This document shows, in pieces, positions 1 through 7,441 of a DNA stretch of 64,000 bases. The stretch's first letter is position 1. Every line of letters begins with the position of its first letter. Source of the stretch: Cohnella silvisoli (GTDB lineage Bacteria > Bacillota > Bacilli > Paenibacillales > Paenibacillaceae); NCBI RefSeq assembly GCF_021190915.1, contig NZ_JAIOAP010000009.1, positions 1 to 64,000 on the forward strand. Reading direction: 5' to 3'. The position numbers were made by a program, and so were the translations under genes. Below the pieces are notes generated by a model that did no database searches, was not told where the DNA came from, and worked only from the letters and a program-made list of their open reading frames with translations.

Positions 1-130
1 ATCAAAAGCAAGTAAAGAATACCACAAAATCAACGACAGTCCAAGCCACCTAACGGTGGTTTGGAAACACCGTAAAAGTGACATTTTCTCGGAAGAGTTA
101 AGGTGACATTTTCTCAGCAAATTGACAGCA
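1..130. mobile_element. possible end of an insertion sequence (IS21-like terminal repeats)
   Basis: No gene is visible in the first 130 bases. The 13-mer GTGACATTTTCTC occurs twice as a direct repeat, at 78-90 and 103-115, 25 bp apart and close to a TTGACA-like motif. Multiple short direct repeats near one end are typical of IS21-family termini, and the element body would lie off the left edge. No transposase is visible, so this stays tentative. It could also be an unrelated regulatory repeat. Confidence 0.3.
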
Positions 131-226
131 TTTCACGACGAAATTGTACCGACTTTTCACTTGAAATTTATGGCATGCATATCTCTTGCCAACGTGCCCT
201 AAATTAATAAATGTTTAAAATAACGA

Positions 227-270
227 TTGACAGACTAGCCGTTCAAATGTTATTTATTTATTAATAAATC
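227..270 (+). promoter_or_regulatory. tetR promoter overlapping a palindromic operator
   Basis: TTGACA at 227-232 is followed, with an 18-bp spacer, by TATTTA at 251-256 as a plausible SigA promoter. A palindrome centred at 262/263 (ATTTATTAATAAAT, 256-269) overlaps and follows the -10. The 17-mer TTTATTTATTAATAAAT at 253-269 recurs with one change in front of the exporter gene at 862-878. It is therefore probably the binding site of the TetR protein encoded next. The remaining bases from 131 to 226 hold nothing I recognise. Confidence 0.6.
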
Positions 271-307
271 ATTTCAACTCGCCAGATGAAAAGGAGACGA
301 TGCTCCC

Positions 308-838
308 GTGAGCCCCAAGGAGGAAGTCGCAGCAAGCCGTAAAGAACAGATCATGCATAGCGCCGCAGCCTTGTTCGCTTCTCAGGGCTTCTACAAAACA
401 ACAACCGCGCACGTTGCTGAAGCAGTTGGCGTTACGCAGCCTTATGTATTTCATTTCTTCAAAACCAAAGAACAATTGTATCTCGCAGTATTAGATCGGG
501 CTTATCAACGAATGCTGAATGCTTTCGTCTCCGTGGAGGCGCCTCCGGAGCAGCTAAGCAATCAGATGGGCGAAGCATTCAACGACCTGCTCCAAACCCA
601 CAGGAACGAGATCCTGCTGCTCATGCAATGCTTCACGACTCCCGAGCCCGGAGTGCGGGAATTTTCAAAGGAGAAATTTTCTCTGATTTACGAAAGAGTG
701 AAGGAACGATTCGAGAAAGCCGGCGTTCCGAACGCCAGTCGCGAGGCGAGCGTTTTTATTTCCTGCGGCCTCATTATTACTCTCTCTGAGGTATTGGAGA
801 TGCCGAAATTGTCACCGTGGTGCGACGACCTCGATTAA
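308..838 (+). CDS. TetR/AcrR-family transcriptional regulator
   Basis: This 176-residue protein has a TetR N-terminal helix-turn-helix at about residues 12-58, with the family pattern ALFASQGFYKTT, then VAEAVGVTQPYVFHFFKTKEQL. The helical C-terminal ligand domain is poorly conserved, as expected. The start is GTG at 308, chosen because AAGGAG at 291-295 sits upstream at suitable distance. It is followed after 70 bp by a DHA2 exporter, and both genes carry the same palindrome upstream. I infer a local repressor of itself and the pump, relieved by a pump substrate. The ligand is unknown. Confidence 0.9.
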   Translation: MSPKEEVAASRKEQIMHSAAALFASQGFYKTTTAHVAEAVGVTQPYVFHFFKTKEQLYLAVLDRAYQRMLNAFVSVEAPPEQLSNQMGEAFNDLLQTHRNEILLLMQCFTTPEPGVREFSKEKFSLIYERVKERFEKAGVPNASREASVFISCGLIITLSEVLEMPKLSPWCDDLD

Positions 839-861
839 TCGGGGTTTCATTTTACCCAACA

Positions 862-881
862 TTTATTTATCAATAAATAAA
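862..881 (+). promoter_or_regulatory. TetR operator in front of the exporter gene
   Basis: TTTATTTAT-CA-ATAAATAAA is a perfect inverted repeat with 9-bp arms, 28 bp upstream of the exporter start. Its first 17 bases match 253-269 in the tetR promoter at 16 of 17 positions. Matching palindromes before a TetR gene and its neighbouring pump are a classic autoregulatory arrangement. Confidence 0.6.
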
Positions 882-908
882 ATACAAAACCACAAGGAGA
901 GATCTAAC

Positions 909-2354
909 ATGTTTACCCCAGCTCGCGTTCGTTTATTACTCGTCACCTGCATCGCCTTATTCATGGCCATGCTCGATAATTTGGTGCTAGGAGTTGCGCT
1001 CCCCTCCATCCAGAAGGATCTTGGCGCAACGCTGTCGGATTTGGAATGGTTCATGAATTCCTACACGCTTGCTTTTGCCGTGCTGCTTATTCCCTTCAGC
1101 GTCTTAGGTGACTCGATCGGCAGGAAGAAAGTATTTCTCGGGGGAGTTGTCGTATTTACGATCGGCTCTTTATTATCGGGTTTAAGCGATTCGTCCATAG
1201 AATTAATTCTCTCCAGAGCCCTTCAGGGCATTGGGGGTGCCGCAATCGTGCCGCTCAGCCTCACGCTGGTTAATTCTGCATTTCCGGTTGAAAAAAGAGC
1301 CGCAGCCATTGGCTTATGGTCCGGAATTTCCGGTCTCGGCCTCAGCATCGGGCCGCTTGTCGGCGGTTTGATTATGGAAGGCGCTCCATGGCAGATGATC
1401 TTCTACGTTAATGTTCCTGTCGGCGTGATCGCGTTCTTGTTAGGGTTAAAATGGCTCACGGAGTCGAAAGGTATCCGCAAACCTCTGGATCCTATCGGCG
1501 TTCTATTGCTGACATCGGGATTGTTCGGTTTGATTTTCGGCTTGGAGCGCGGGAATACCGAGGGATGGGGCTCTGCGATCGTCGTCGGTTCCTTGGCGCT
1601 TGGCGGTTTACTGCTCATTCTGTTCTACCTATGGGAGAGAACTCGCAGCAATCCATTCATTCGCTTCGACTTATTCCGTCGCAAGGAATATACCTTCTAC
1701 GTCTTTGCCGGCTTTTGGATGAATGCTGGCGTATTCGGCGCCATCTTTCTTCTGACCCTATTTCTCCAGCAAGCACAAGGCAATTCACCGCTGGGAGCCG
1801 GAGTCAGAGAGATGGCTTGGACGACAATGACGATGATCGCAGCCCCGCTGGCCGGTTTGGCCATTAACCGATTGGGCAACAAGAACGTGCTGCTTACCGG
1901 ACTCTTCATTCAGGGCATAGCGCTCGCGTGGTTTGCCTTGCTTATTCAATCGCAGGGATTCGACTTTCCATTCACGTATATGTTAGCTCCAATGATGCTC
2001 GCGGGAACCGGAATGGGGCTAAGTTTCACGCCGTTATCCCATGGCTTGATATCCTCCGTTCCCGAAGATGCTTCCGGTGAAGCGATCGGGATCGGCAATG
2101 CTACCCGGGAGTTAGGCGGCGTATTCGGCATCGCGATCAGCGGGTTGATTTTCCAATCCGGTTCCGCCATCGCTTCTCCCGATGATTTCGCCGATCACGT
2201 AATTCCCAGCCTTGGAGTAGGCGCCCTCATGATGGCCGTCGCCCTTCTTGGAATCGCGTTATTCGTAAGAAATAAAGCGAACAAGTCGACTCCACCGCAA
2301 TCCCAGGCCGCCAAATCCTTGCAACCAACAAAAGCCGCTGATTCAGCGATCTGA
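909..2354 (+). CDS. MFS multidrug exporter, DHA2 (14-TM, EmrB/QacA) family
   Basis: A 481-residue membrane protein with about 14 hydrophobic segments, the length of drug:H+ antiporter family 2. Motif D1 is seen as LDNLVLGVALP (residues 22-32). The loop 2-3 motif A is GDSIGRKK (67-74), and the antiporter motif C region is GLSIGPLVGGLI in TM5. The start has AAGGAGAG about 9 bases upstream. The last 12 bases overlap the convergent sprT end. It probably pumps a toxic compound out of the cell using the proton gradient, under control of the TetR protein upstream. The substrate cannot be read from sequence. Confidence 0.9.
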   Translation: MFTPARVRLLLVTCIALFMAMLDNLVLGVALPSIQKDLGATLSDLEWFMNSYTLAFAVLLIPFSVLGDSIGRKKVFLGGVVVFTIGSLLSGLSDSSIELILSRALQGIGGAAIVPLSLTLVNSAFPVEKRAAAIGLWSGISGLGLSIGPLVGGLIMEGAPWQMIFYVNVPVGVIAFLLGLKWLTESKGIRKPLDPIGVLLLTSGLFGLIFGLERGNTEGWGSAIVVGSLALGGLLLILFYLWERTRSNPFIRFDLFRRKEYTFYVFAGFWMNAGVFGAIFLLTLFLQQAQGNSPLGAGVREMAWTTMTMIAAPLAGLAINRLGNKNVLLTGLFIQGIALAWFALLIQSQGFDFPFTYMLAPMMLAGTGMGLSFTPLSHGLISSVPEDASGEAIGIGNATRELGGVFGIAISGLIFQSGSAIASPDDFADHVIPSLGVGALMMAVALLGIALFVRNKANKSTPPQSQAAKSLQPTKAADSAI

Positions 2355-2831
2355 TCCGACGCCAACAGGCTCAGGTTGCGCATGCAGCAACTTGAGCCTT
2401 CCTCGACAACGGCCGCAAGCGTACTTCCGAGGGTCTGTGCGCCGCTTGCGAGGGTAGTTCATGCCGCATGCCTGGCAAACAAGCAGATACTTAACCGGGA
2501 GGCTCCTAGCCGCGCCAGGAAGCGCTCGACAATGCCGCGTCGCACCGACTTGGGCGAGCAATTGCTTGAAGTCGGCATCGCGATGCTGGTATCCCTTCCG
2601 TTGCAAATGCAAATGATAATGACATAGCTCATGCTTGATAATGGCTTCAGTCTCTTCGGCGCCATGAACGGTCAACTGATGCGGGCTTATCTCGATATTA
2701 TGGCTTTTCGTAAAATAACGTCCGCCCGTCGTCCGCAACCGCGGATTAAAGGAAGCTTTATGCAGGAAGGGCCGTCCGAAGAACGTCAAAGACACCCGTT
2801 CAATCCATTGCTGCAACTCCTGATCGTTCAT
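2343..2831 (-). CDS. sprT: SprT-like zinc metalloprotein
   Basis: A 162-residue SprT-family protein. The HExxH zinc motif appears as HELCH at residues 67-71 with a further histidine (HYHLH), and a C-terminal zinc ribbon has the pairs CQAC and CGRC at about residues 118-140. Length and layout match Bacillus SprT/YdcK. SprT domains resemble Spartan-type proteases, but the bacterial role is not well established. In Bacillus it lies close to cmpA and tex, and all three are near each other here. AGGAGG precedes the ATG at 2831. Its end overlaps the convergent exporter gene by 12 bp. Confidence 0.9.
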   Translation of the reverse strand: MNDQELQQWIERVSLTFFGRPFLHKASFNPRLRTTGGRYFTKSHNIEISPHQLTVHGAEETEAIIKHELCHYHLHLQRKGYQHRDADFKQLLAQVGATRHCRALPGAARSLPVKYLLVCQACGMNYPRKRRTDPRKYACGRCRGRLKLLHAQPEPVGVGSDR

Positions 2832-2894
2832 AACTTGCCCTCCTTATATCCAGCCAAGACATTACCGGCATCCAGATCGACTTGGCCTACTTGA

Positions 2895-2925
2895 ATTGTA
2901 GTCCGACATTGGGCTACACTGTCAA
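2895..2925 (-). promoter_or_regulatory. weak candidate promoter for sprT
   Basis: On the minus strand TTGACA (complement of 2920-2925) and TACAAT (complement of 2895-2900) are separated by 19 bp, longer than ideal. The position, 64 bp upstream of sprT, is sensible. Confidence 0.3.
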
Positions 2926-2955
2926 GTAGAAATGGTTGAGGGGAGACCAAATGTT

Positions 2956-3312
2956 ATGCCGGAAATGTCTTATATTCTTTTGCAGGAGCAACAAGGAAAT
3001 CTTCAATTCGTGGAAATGCCTGCATCTCATGCTTACCAACTAAGCGCATTGAATTTACGCCTTCATAAAGAATTATCCAAATTAACCGCCGATAACGTAC
3101 CGCTACTTCCTAAGGCGATTGCCGAATTCCGCGCGCTCGATCTGCTTGACGAGAATCAATCTCCGATTGGCGGCTTGCAATACGTGAACGAATTGGAGCA
3201 AACCTTCGCCTCCATCCGCGAGGGCTCCTATCCGCTTATCTCGCTGTTGACGGAAATACGCGCGCTTCAAGCCCAGTTGGAGCAATGGTACGAAGAAGAG
3301 GATATGCTGTAA
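2956..3312 (+). CDS. conserved small protein of unknown function
   Basis: A hypothetical, acidic, mostly helical protein. An upstream in-frame ATG at 2932 would give 126 residues. The ATG at 2956 (118 residues) is preferred because GAGGGGAG at 2938-2945 sits at normal ribosome-binding distance from it. The protein starts MPEMSYILLQEQQGN and ends with an alpha-helical, Glu-rich tail (EQWYEEEDML). There is no signal peptide, membrane segment or catalytic motif. It lies between divergent sprT and cmpA. I do not recognise a family, and no function is proposed. Confidence 0.65.
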   Translation: MPEMSYILLQEQQGNLQFVEMPASHAYQLSALNLRLHKELSKLTADNVPLLPKAIAEFRALDLLDENQSPIGGLQYVNELEQTFASIREGSYPLISLLTEIRALQAQLEQWYEEEDML

Positions 3313-3399
3313 CAACCAAACTGTTATCGGACCTGCACGGCCATCCGCCTATCCCCATATGCTATTGATACAGCATGCGATGGGAGGAGGACGATTCCG

Positions 3400-3540
3400 A
3401 TGCCGCAGTGGCTTTGCAACCAGTTGATGTCCGCGTTTCAGAAAAAAGATCGCCGGCAAATTCGTCTTTTAAACGATTGTTGGTTTTATTACCGCGCCAA
3501 ACCCGAGAAAACCAAAGATACCGCAGGGATTAGCCCTTGA
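3400..3540 (+). CDS. cmpA: cortex morphogenetic protein CmpA
   Basis: A 46-residue protein beginning MPQWLCNQLMSAFQKKDRRQ and continuing with LLNDCWFYYR. This is the pattern of CmpA, a very small sporulation protein (37 residues in Bacillus subtilis) that acts with SpoIVA and ClpXP in quality control of the spore envelope. The strong ribosome site GGGAGGAGG (3382-3390) lies about 9 bases before the ATG. The C-terminus is longer than in Bacillus. The neighbourhood between sprT and tex matches the Bacillus gene order. Its presence says the organism makes endospores. A strong terminator follows directly. Confidence 0.85.
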   Translation: MPQWLCNQLMSAFQKKDRRQIRLLNDCWFYYRAKPEKTKDTAGISP

Positions 3541-3549
3541 AAGATCGAC

Positions 3550-3597
3550 AAAGGGATCTTCCGTCCGCCATGTTGGCTGGATGAGAAGATCCCTTTT
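3550..3597. terminator. bidirectional terminator between cmpA and nitroreductase
   Basis: AAAGGGATCTTC (3550-3561) pairs with GAAGATCCCTTT (3585-3596) and is followed by a short T run. It sits between the convergent 3' ends of cmpA and the nitroreductase gene, so it can serve both. Confidence 0.75.
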
Positions 3598-3607
3598 GCG
3601 TAATTGA

Positions 3608-4264
3608 TTATTTATCTAAAGTAAACTCGTTCCAGCTCGCCACTTCGTCGACCGTCAGCCGAACGGAAGAATGTCCTTCTTTGGCCGCTTTGCCTACCGC
3701 GATCAGCATGATCGGAACGTAACGCTCGCCGATGTTGAACGCTTCGACGAACTTCTCCCGGTTGTAACCGCCCATTGGCACCGTGTCGTAACCTCTCGCT
3801 TTAGCTGCCAGCATCAGCTGCATGGAAACAAGTCCGCCGTCCGTATAGATAATTCTGCTCGCGACTTCGTGAGGAAGAGAAGAGTACATTTTCGTCGTGT
3901 TGGCGATAAACGTATTCTTGATATCTTCCGGCATGAATCCGGCTTCGTGTGCGCGATTATAGATTTTCTCGACCAGCTTGTAGCCTTCTAGATCTCCTAA
4001 TACCGCAATGACCGCCGAAGCTTCCACGATTTGCTGTTGGTTATTGGCGATCGGGAGCAGCTTTTCTTTGAGAGACTGCGAATCGATTACGAGAAAGCGC
4101 CATGGCTGCACATTGGAAGAGGAAGGAGCCAATATTGCTTCTGCCAGCAGATCGGTCATTTCTTCTTTGGAAATCTTAAACGTTGGATCGTAACTTCTTA
4201 CGGAATGGCGTTCCCGGACAACGGTCGAAAAAGCTGGGTTTTGCGCGGTTTGAGTTAATGACAT
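3608..4264 (-). CDS. nitroreductase-family NAD(P)H oxidoreductase
   Basis: A 218-residue FMN-dependent nitroreductase-fold protein. The N-terminal RERHSVRSYDP is the FMN-binding segment, followed by EAILAPSSSNVQPWRF, typical of the family, and a C-terminal VPIMLIAVGKAAKEG. Members such as YodC and YdgI reduce nitro compounds or quinones in the cytoplasm. AGGAATT precedes the ATG at 4264. An Rrf2 regulator lies upstream on the same strand with a palindrome between them, suggesting regulation by oxidative, nitrosative or electrophile stress. The natural substrate is unknown. Confidence 0.9.
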   Translation of the reverse strand: MSLTQTAQNPAFSTVVRERHSVRSYDPTFKISKEEMTDLLAEAILAPSSSNVQPWRFLVIDSQSLKEKLLPIANNQQQIVEASAVIAVLGDLEGYKLVEKIYNRAHEAGFMPEDIKNTFIANTTKMYSSLPHEVASRIIYTDGGLVSMQLMLAAKARGYDTVPMGGYNREKFVEAFNIGERYVPIMLIAVGKAAKEGHSSVRLTVDEVASWNEFTLDK

Positions 4265-4398
4265 TTTAATTCCTCCATTTTGATGATGATTAATCTGAGG
4301 TAAAATTTACACAGTTTAGCGGAAAAGAAGCCATAAAGACAGGTATTGCTTCGAATGAGTACACCTAACTGCACTCCATCATTGTTCCCTAGAATTAT

Positions 4399-4469
4399 CT
4401 GTGTTAATAATCACACAGTATAACTCAAATAAAAAACGAATTAACTGTTACGTATATTGCACAGTATAA
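4399..4469 (-). promoter_or_regulatory. promoter-operator region of the nitroreductase gene
   Basis: CTGTGT-N8-ACACAG at 4399-4418 is a perfect inverted repeat. The 10-mer CACAGTATAA occurs twice (4414-4423 and 4460-4469), and the related CACAGTTTAG sits at 4310-4319, nearer the gene. The likely binder is the adjacent Rrf2 protein. The repeats read TTATACTGTG on the coding strand, so they may also contain -10 elements. Confidence 0.5.
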
Positions 4470-4487
4470 GACCAATAAAAATAAAAG

Positions 4488-4970
4488 TCAACTACCCGAA
4501 ATCCCTAAGCTCGCGAGCGAGCTTCCCTTGCAATCATGAGCTCGTTCCGCAATCTGACCAACCGTATAACGCCCGAGTACTTCTAACAAAGAACGGTCCA
4601 TCTCTGCCGTAAGCTCGCAGAAAATCGCCTTCATCTCTTTGCCGAACGTATGCGTGCCCGTCGTTTCCTTAATCCCGAAGCTAAGCGGATCTCCCACCTG
4701 CAGAACCGTATAGACCTCCGCTAAAGTTATCTCGAAAGGATCTCTTCTTAACCGGTATCCCCCGTCCCGCCCTTCGCGCGTTTCCAGAATACCCCCCTTA
4801 ACGAGAGTAGCGAGAATACGCCTAAGCAGCGTTGCTTCCGATTGAAGGAGAACGGCAAGCTCGGCGCTAGGGCAAGTCTGAACTCTGTCTTTCGATAAAA
4901 TGACAAGCGCTTGCAACGCTAATCCAAACCATTTGGGATGATGGGATCCGACGCATTTTTCCGGGTTCAT
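4488..4970 (-). CDS. Rrf2-family transcriptional regulator
   Basis: 160 residues with the Rrf2 winged-helix: PSAELAVLLQSEATLLRRIL is the recognition region, followed by the wing EGRDGGYRL (residues 66-74). Cysteines are at about 6, 33, 118 and 147. They lack the tight three-cysteine cluster that binds an Fe-S centre in IscR and NsrR, so a non-Fe-S or redox-thiol sensor is more likely. It is probably the repressor of the nitroreductase gene 223 bp downstream, whose promoter region holds a suitable palindrome. A hairpin separates it from tex. Confidence 0.88.
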   Translation of the reverse strand: MNPEKCVGSHHPKWFGLALQALVILSKDRVQTCPSAELAVLLQSEATLLRRILATLVKGGILETREGRDGGYRLRRDPFEITLAEVYTVLQVGDPLSFGIKETTGTHTFGKEMKAIFCELTAEMDRSLLEVLGRYTVGQIAERAHDCKGSSLASLGISGS

Positions 4971-5062
4971 TTTATCGCCTCCAGTAGCTAAAATTGTATC
5001 GAACTCCGTACATTAGGGCAAGAGGTAAATGCGTGAAACTACTAATCATGATTGGTCAATGA

Positions 5063-5093
5063 AAGCCCGAAACGGATAAATCCGTTCGGGCTT
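5063..5093 (-). terminator. tex terminator
   Basis: AAGCCCGAAACGGA (5063-5076) pairs with TCCGTTCGGGCTT (5081-5093) apart from one bulged A. It is placed just past the tex stop codon. The T run on the minus strand is short. Confidence 0.65.
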
Positions 5094-5102
5094 ACACGAT
5101 GA

Positions 5103-7292
5103 TTAGGGCTGGCGCATCGTCAAGCTGACGCGGCCTTTCTTAAGATCTGAGCCGAGCACCCATACGGTAACCGTATCGCCGACCGCGACTACCTCGGTAG
5201 GATGCTTGACGAATTTGTTGCTGATTTGGGAAATATGAACGAGTCCATCGTTCTTGATGCCGATGTCGACGAAAGCGCCGAAATCGACCACGTTGCGAAC
5301 CGTTCCCTTCAGCTCCATTCCCGGCTTCAAATCCTCGATATCCAGCACGTCCGTGTGGAAAATCGGAGGCGGCAGCTCGTCGCGGGGATCGCGTCCCGGA
5401 CGCTGCAAGCTATCCACGATATCGCGAAGGGTCGGTACGCCGACACCGAGTCGGTCGGACACTTCCCCGAGCTCGATTTCCTTCAGCTTATCCTTTAGCA
5501 ATTCCGTGCCGATATCCGTCAGCTTCAAGCCTAAATCTTTGAAGAGACGCCCGACAACCTCGTAAGATTCCGGGTGAATCGGAGTTTGGTCTAACGGATT
5601 TTTACCGTCCGATATTCGCAGGAACCCTGCGCATTGCTCATAGGTTTTGGCGCCAAGCCTTGGCACCTTCTGAATTTGCGACCGTTCGACGAATTTTCCT
5701 TTTTCTTCGCGAAGCTTAACGATATTACGAGCCATCGTGGCATTGATTCCCGACACATAAGAGAGCAGCGACGGGGATGCCGTGTTCACGTCTACGCCGA
5801 CGTGGTTAACCGCCGATTCCACGACGCCCGACAAGCTCTCGTCAAGCCTTTTCTGCGTAACGTCATGCTGATATTGACCGACACCGATCGCTTTCGGTTC
5901 GATTTTTACGAGCTCGGCCAACGGATCCTGCAATCGTCGAGCGATGGAAACCGCGCTTCTCTCGGAAACGTCCAGATCAGGAAATTCTTCCGCCGCCAGC
6001 TTGGAAGCGGAGTAGACGCTTGCACCCGCCTCGTTGACGATCAAATATTGCAGGCTGCGTTCCGGCATACTATGGATAATGCCGACGACAAATTGCTCCG
6101 TTTCCCGGGAGCCGGTACCATTGCCGATGACGAGCAACTGAACGCCATATTGGACGATGAGCCGCCGGAATACCACTTCGGCTTCCGCTTTCTTATTATG
6201 CGGAGGAGTCGGATAAGTAACCGCTACTTCCATCAGCTTGCCGGTATCGTCAACGACGGCTAGTTTGCAGCCTGTCCGGTAAGCGGGATCGACGCCGAGC
6301 ACGACACGTCCCTTGACGGGAGGTTGGAGCAGTAGGTTGCGCAGGTTCTCGGAGAAGATGCTAATCGCATGCTCCTCTGCCTTCTCGGTCAACTCGCCGC
6401 GCAGCTCTCGCTCTATCGATGGGGAAATGAGCCGTTTGTAAGCATCCTCAGCCGCAGCCGCCAATGTATCGCGCGTCACGGACGGCCCTTTCAACGTTCT
6501 GCGATTCAGCTCTTCGACAATCCGTTCGATCGGAACGTCGATGGAAACGGCCAGAACCTCTTCGCGTTCCCCGCGATTCATTGCCAGTACGCGATGGGGC
6601 GGCAGCCGTTTAAGCGGTTCGGAATATTTGTAGTACATTTCGTACACGGATTCTGCATCCGCGTCCTTAGCTTTGCTGTGGAGCACGCCCTGCTCCCACG
6701 TAAACCTGCGTACCCAGCGGCGAATATCCGCGTCATCCGCAAGCCCTTCTGCAACAATGTCCGACGCGCCTTGTATCGCTTCTTCAGGCGTGTTCACGCC
6801 CTTCTCGGCGTCTACGTATTTAGCCGCTTCCCCGATCAAGTCACCTTGCCGAGGCTGGGACAGCAACCACTGCGACAACGGCTCCAAGCCCCGCTCTTTG
6901 GCGACGCTCGCGCGCGTTTTTCTTTTCTGCCGGTATGGTCGATAGAGATCCTCCACCTCCTGCAGCTTAACCGATTTCTCGATCGCGGCCTGAAGCTCCG
7001 GAGTCAGCTTGCCTTGTTCCTCGATGAGCCGGATCACCTCGCTTTTGCGATCCTCCAGCCCCTTAAGATAAGTACGCCGGTCGTCGATAGCGCGAAGCTG
7101 CACCTCGTCCAACTCGCCTGTCATTTCTTTGCGATATCGAGCGATAAAAGGGATCGTATTGCCATCGTCCAACAAAGCCGCTACCGTCCTTATTTGACCA
7201 GGGCCGATGCCCAGCTCCGACGCGATTTGCTTAATCATTCTCTCTTGCACGTTCCCTGCCGCTGCCGTCGTCTCGTTGCTCACGCTCATCAA
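5103..7292 (-). CDS. tex: RNA-binding transcription accessory protein Tex
   Basis: At 729 residues it has the usual Tex length and domain order: an N-terminal helical Tex-N region (about 10-200), a YqgF/RNase H-like fold around 325-430 (VVLGVDPAYRTGCKLAVVDD), helix-hairpin-helix repeats around 490-560, and a C-terminal S1 RNA-binding domain from about 650 (GMELKGTVRNVVDFGAFVDI). Tex binds nucleic acid and influences transcription and virulence genes in several bacteria. The reading begins TTG-ATG, so the start is TTG at 7292 or ATG at 7289, both downstream of a G-rich ribosome site. In Bacillus subtilis the homologue ydcI neighbours sprT and cmpA. Confidence 0.95.
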   Translation of the reverse strand: MMSVSNETTAAAGNVQERMIKQIASELGIGPGQIRTVAALLDDGNTIPFIARYRKEMTGELDEVQLRAIDDRRTYLKGLEDRKSEVIRLIEEQGKLTPELQAAIEKSVKLQEVEDLYRPYRQKRKTRASVAKERGLEPLSQWLLSQPRQGDLIGEAAKYVDAEKGVNTPEEAIQGASDIVAEGLADDADIRRWVRRFTWEQGVLHSKAKDADAESVYEMYYKYSEPLKRLPPHRVLAMNRGEREEVLAVSIDVPIERIVEELNRRTLKGPSVTRDTLAAAAEDAYKRLISPSIERELRGELTEKAEEHAISIFSENLRNLLLQPPVKGRVVLGVDPAYRTGCKLAVVDDTGKLMEVAVTYPTPPHNKKAEAEVVFRRLIVQYGVQLLVIGNGTGSRETEQFVVGIIHSMPERSLQYLIVNEAGASVYSASKLAAEEFPDLDVSERSAVSIARRLQDPLAELVKIEPKAIGVGQYQHDVTQKRLDESLSGVVESAVNHVGVDVNTASPSLLSYVSGINATMARNIVKLREEKGKFVERSQIQKVPRLGAKTYEQCAGFLRISDGKNPLDQTPIHPESYEVVGRLFKDLGLKLTDIGTELLKDKLKEIELGEVSDRLGVGVPTLRDIVDSLQRPGRDPRDELPPPIFHTDVLDIEDLKPGMELKGTVRNVVDFGAFVDIGIKNDGLVHISQISNKFVKHPTEVVAVGDTVTVWVLGSDLKKGRVSLTMRQP

Positions 7293-7376
7293 TAAGTGCC
7301 CCCCGTTGCGTTTTACATCCTATTATTATGTAGTTTGCCGCCCTCATAAGCAAGCCTGAATGCCGCTTAGCCCACG

Positions 7377-7416
7377 TAAAAAACGCCTCCCCACGGCTGA
7401 AGCCGGCAGAGAGACG
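7377..7416 (-). terminator. terminator after the M29 aminopeptidase gene
   Basis: Read on the minus strand, a G+C-rich imperfect stem (CGGCT pairing with AGCCG, CTC with GAG, outer CG pairs) ends in six T residues, about 25 bp past the stop codon of the aminopeptidase. Confidence 0.65.
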
Positions 7417-7441
7417 ATAAATTGACGCTCCTAAAATTCGC

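Noticed and set aside
6369..7295. 308-codon open frame on the plus strand
   Set aside because: Lies entirely opposite tex, has no ribosome site or recognisable domain, and is a shadow of that gene.
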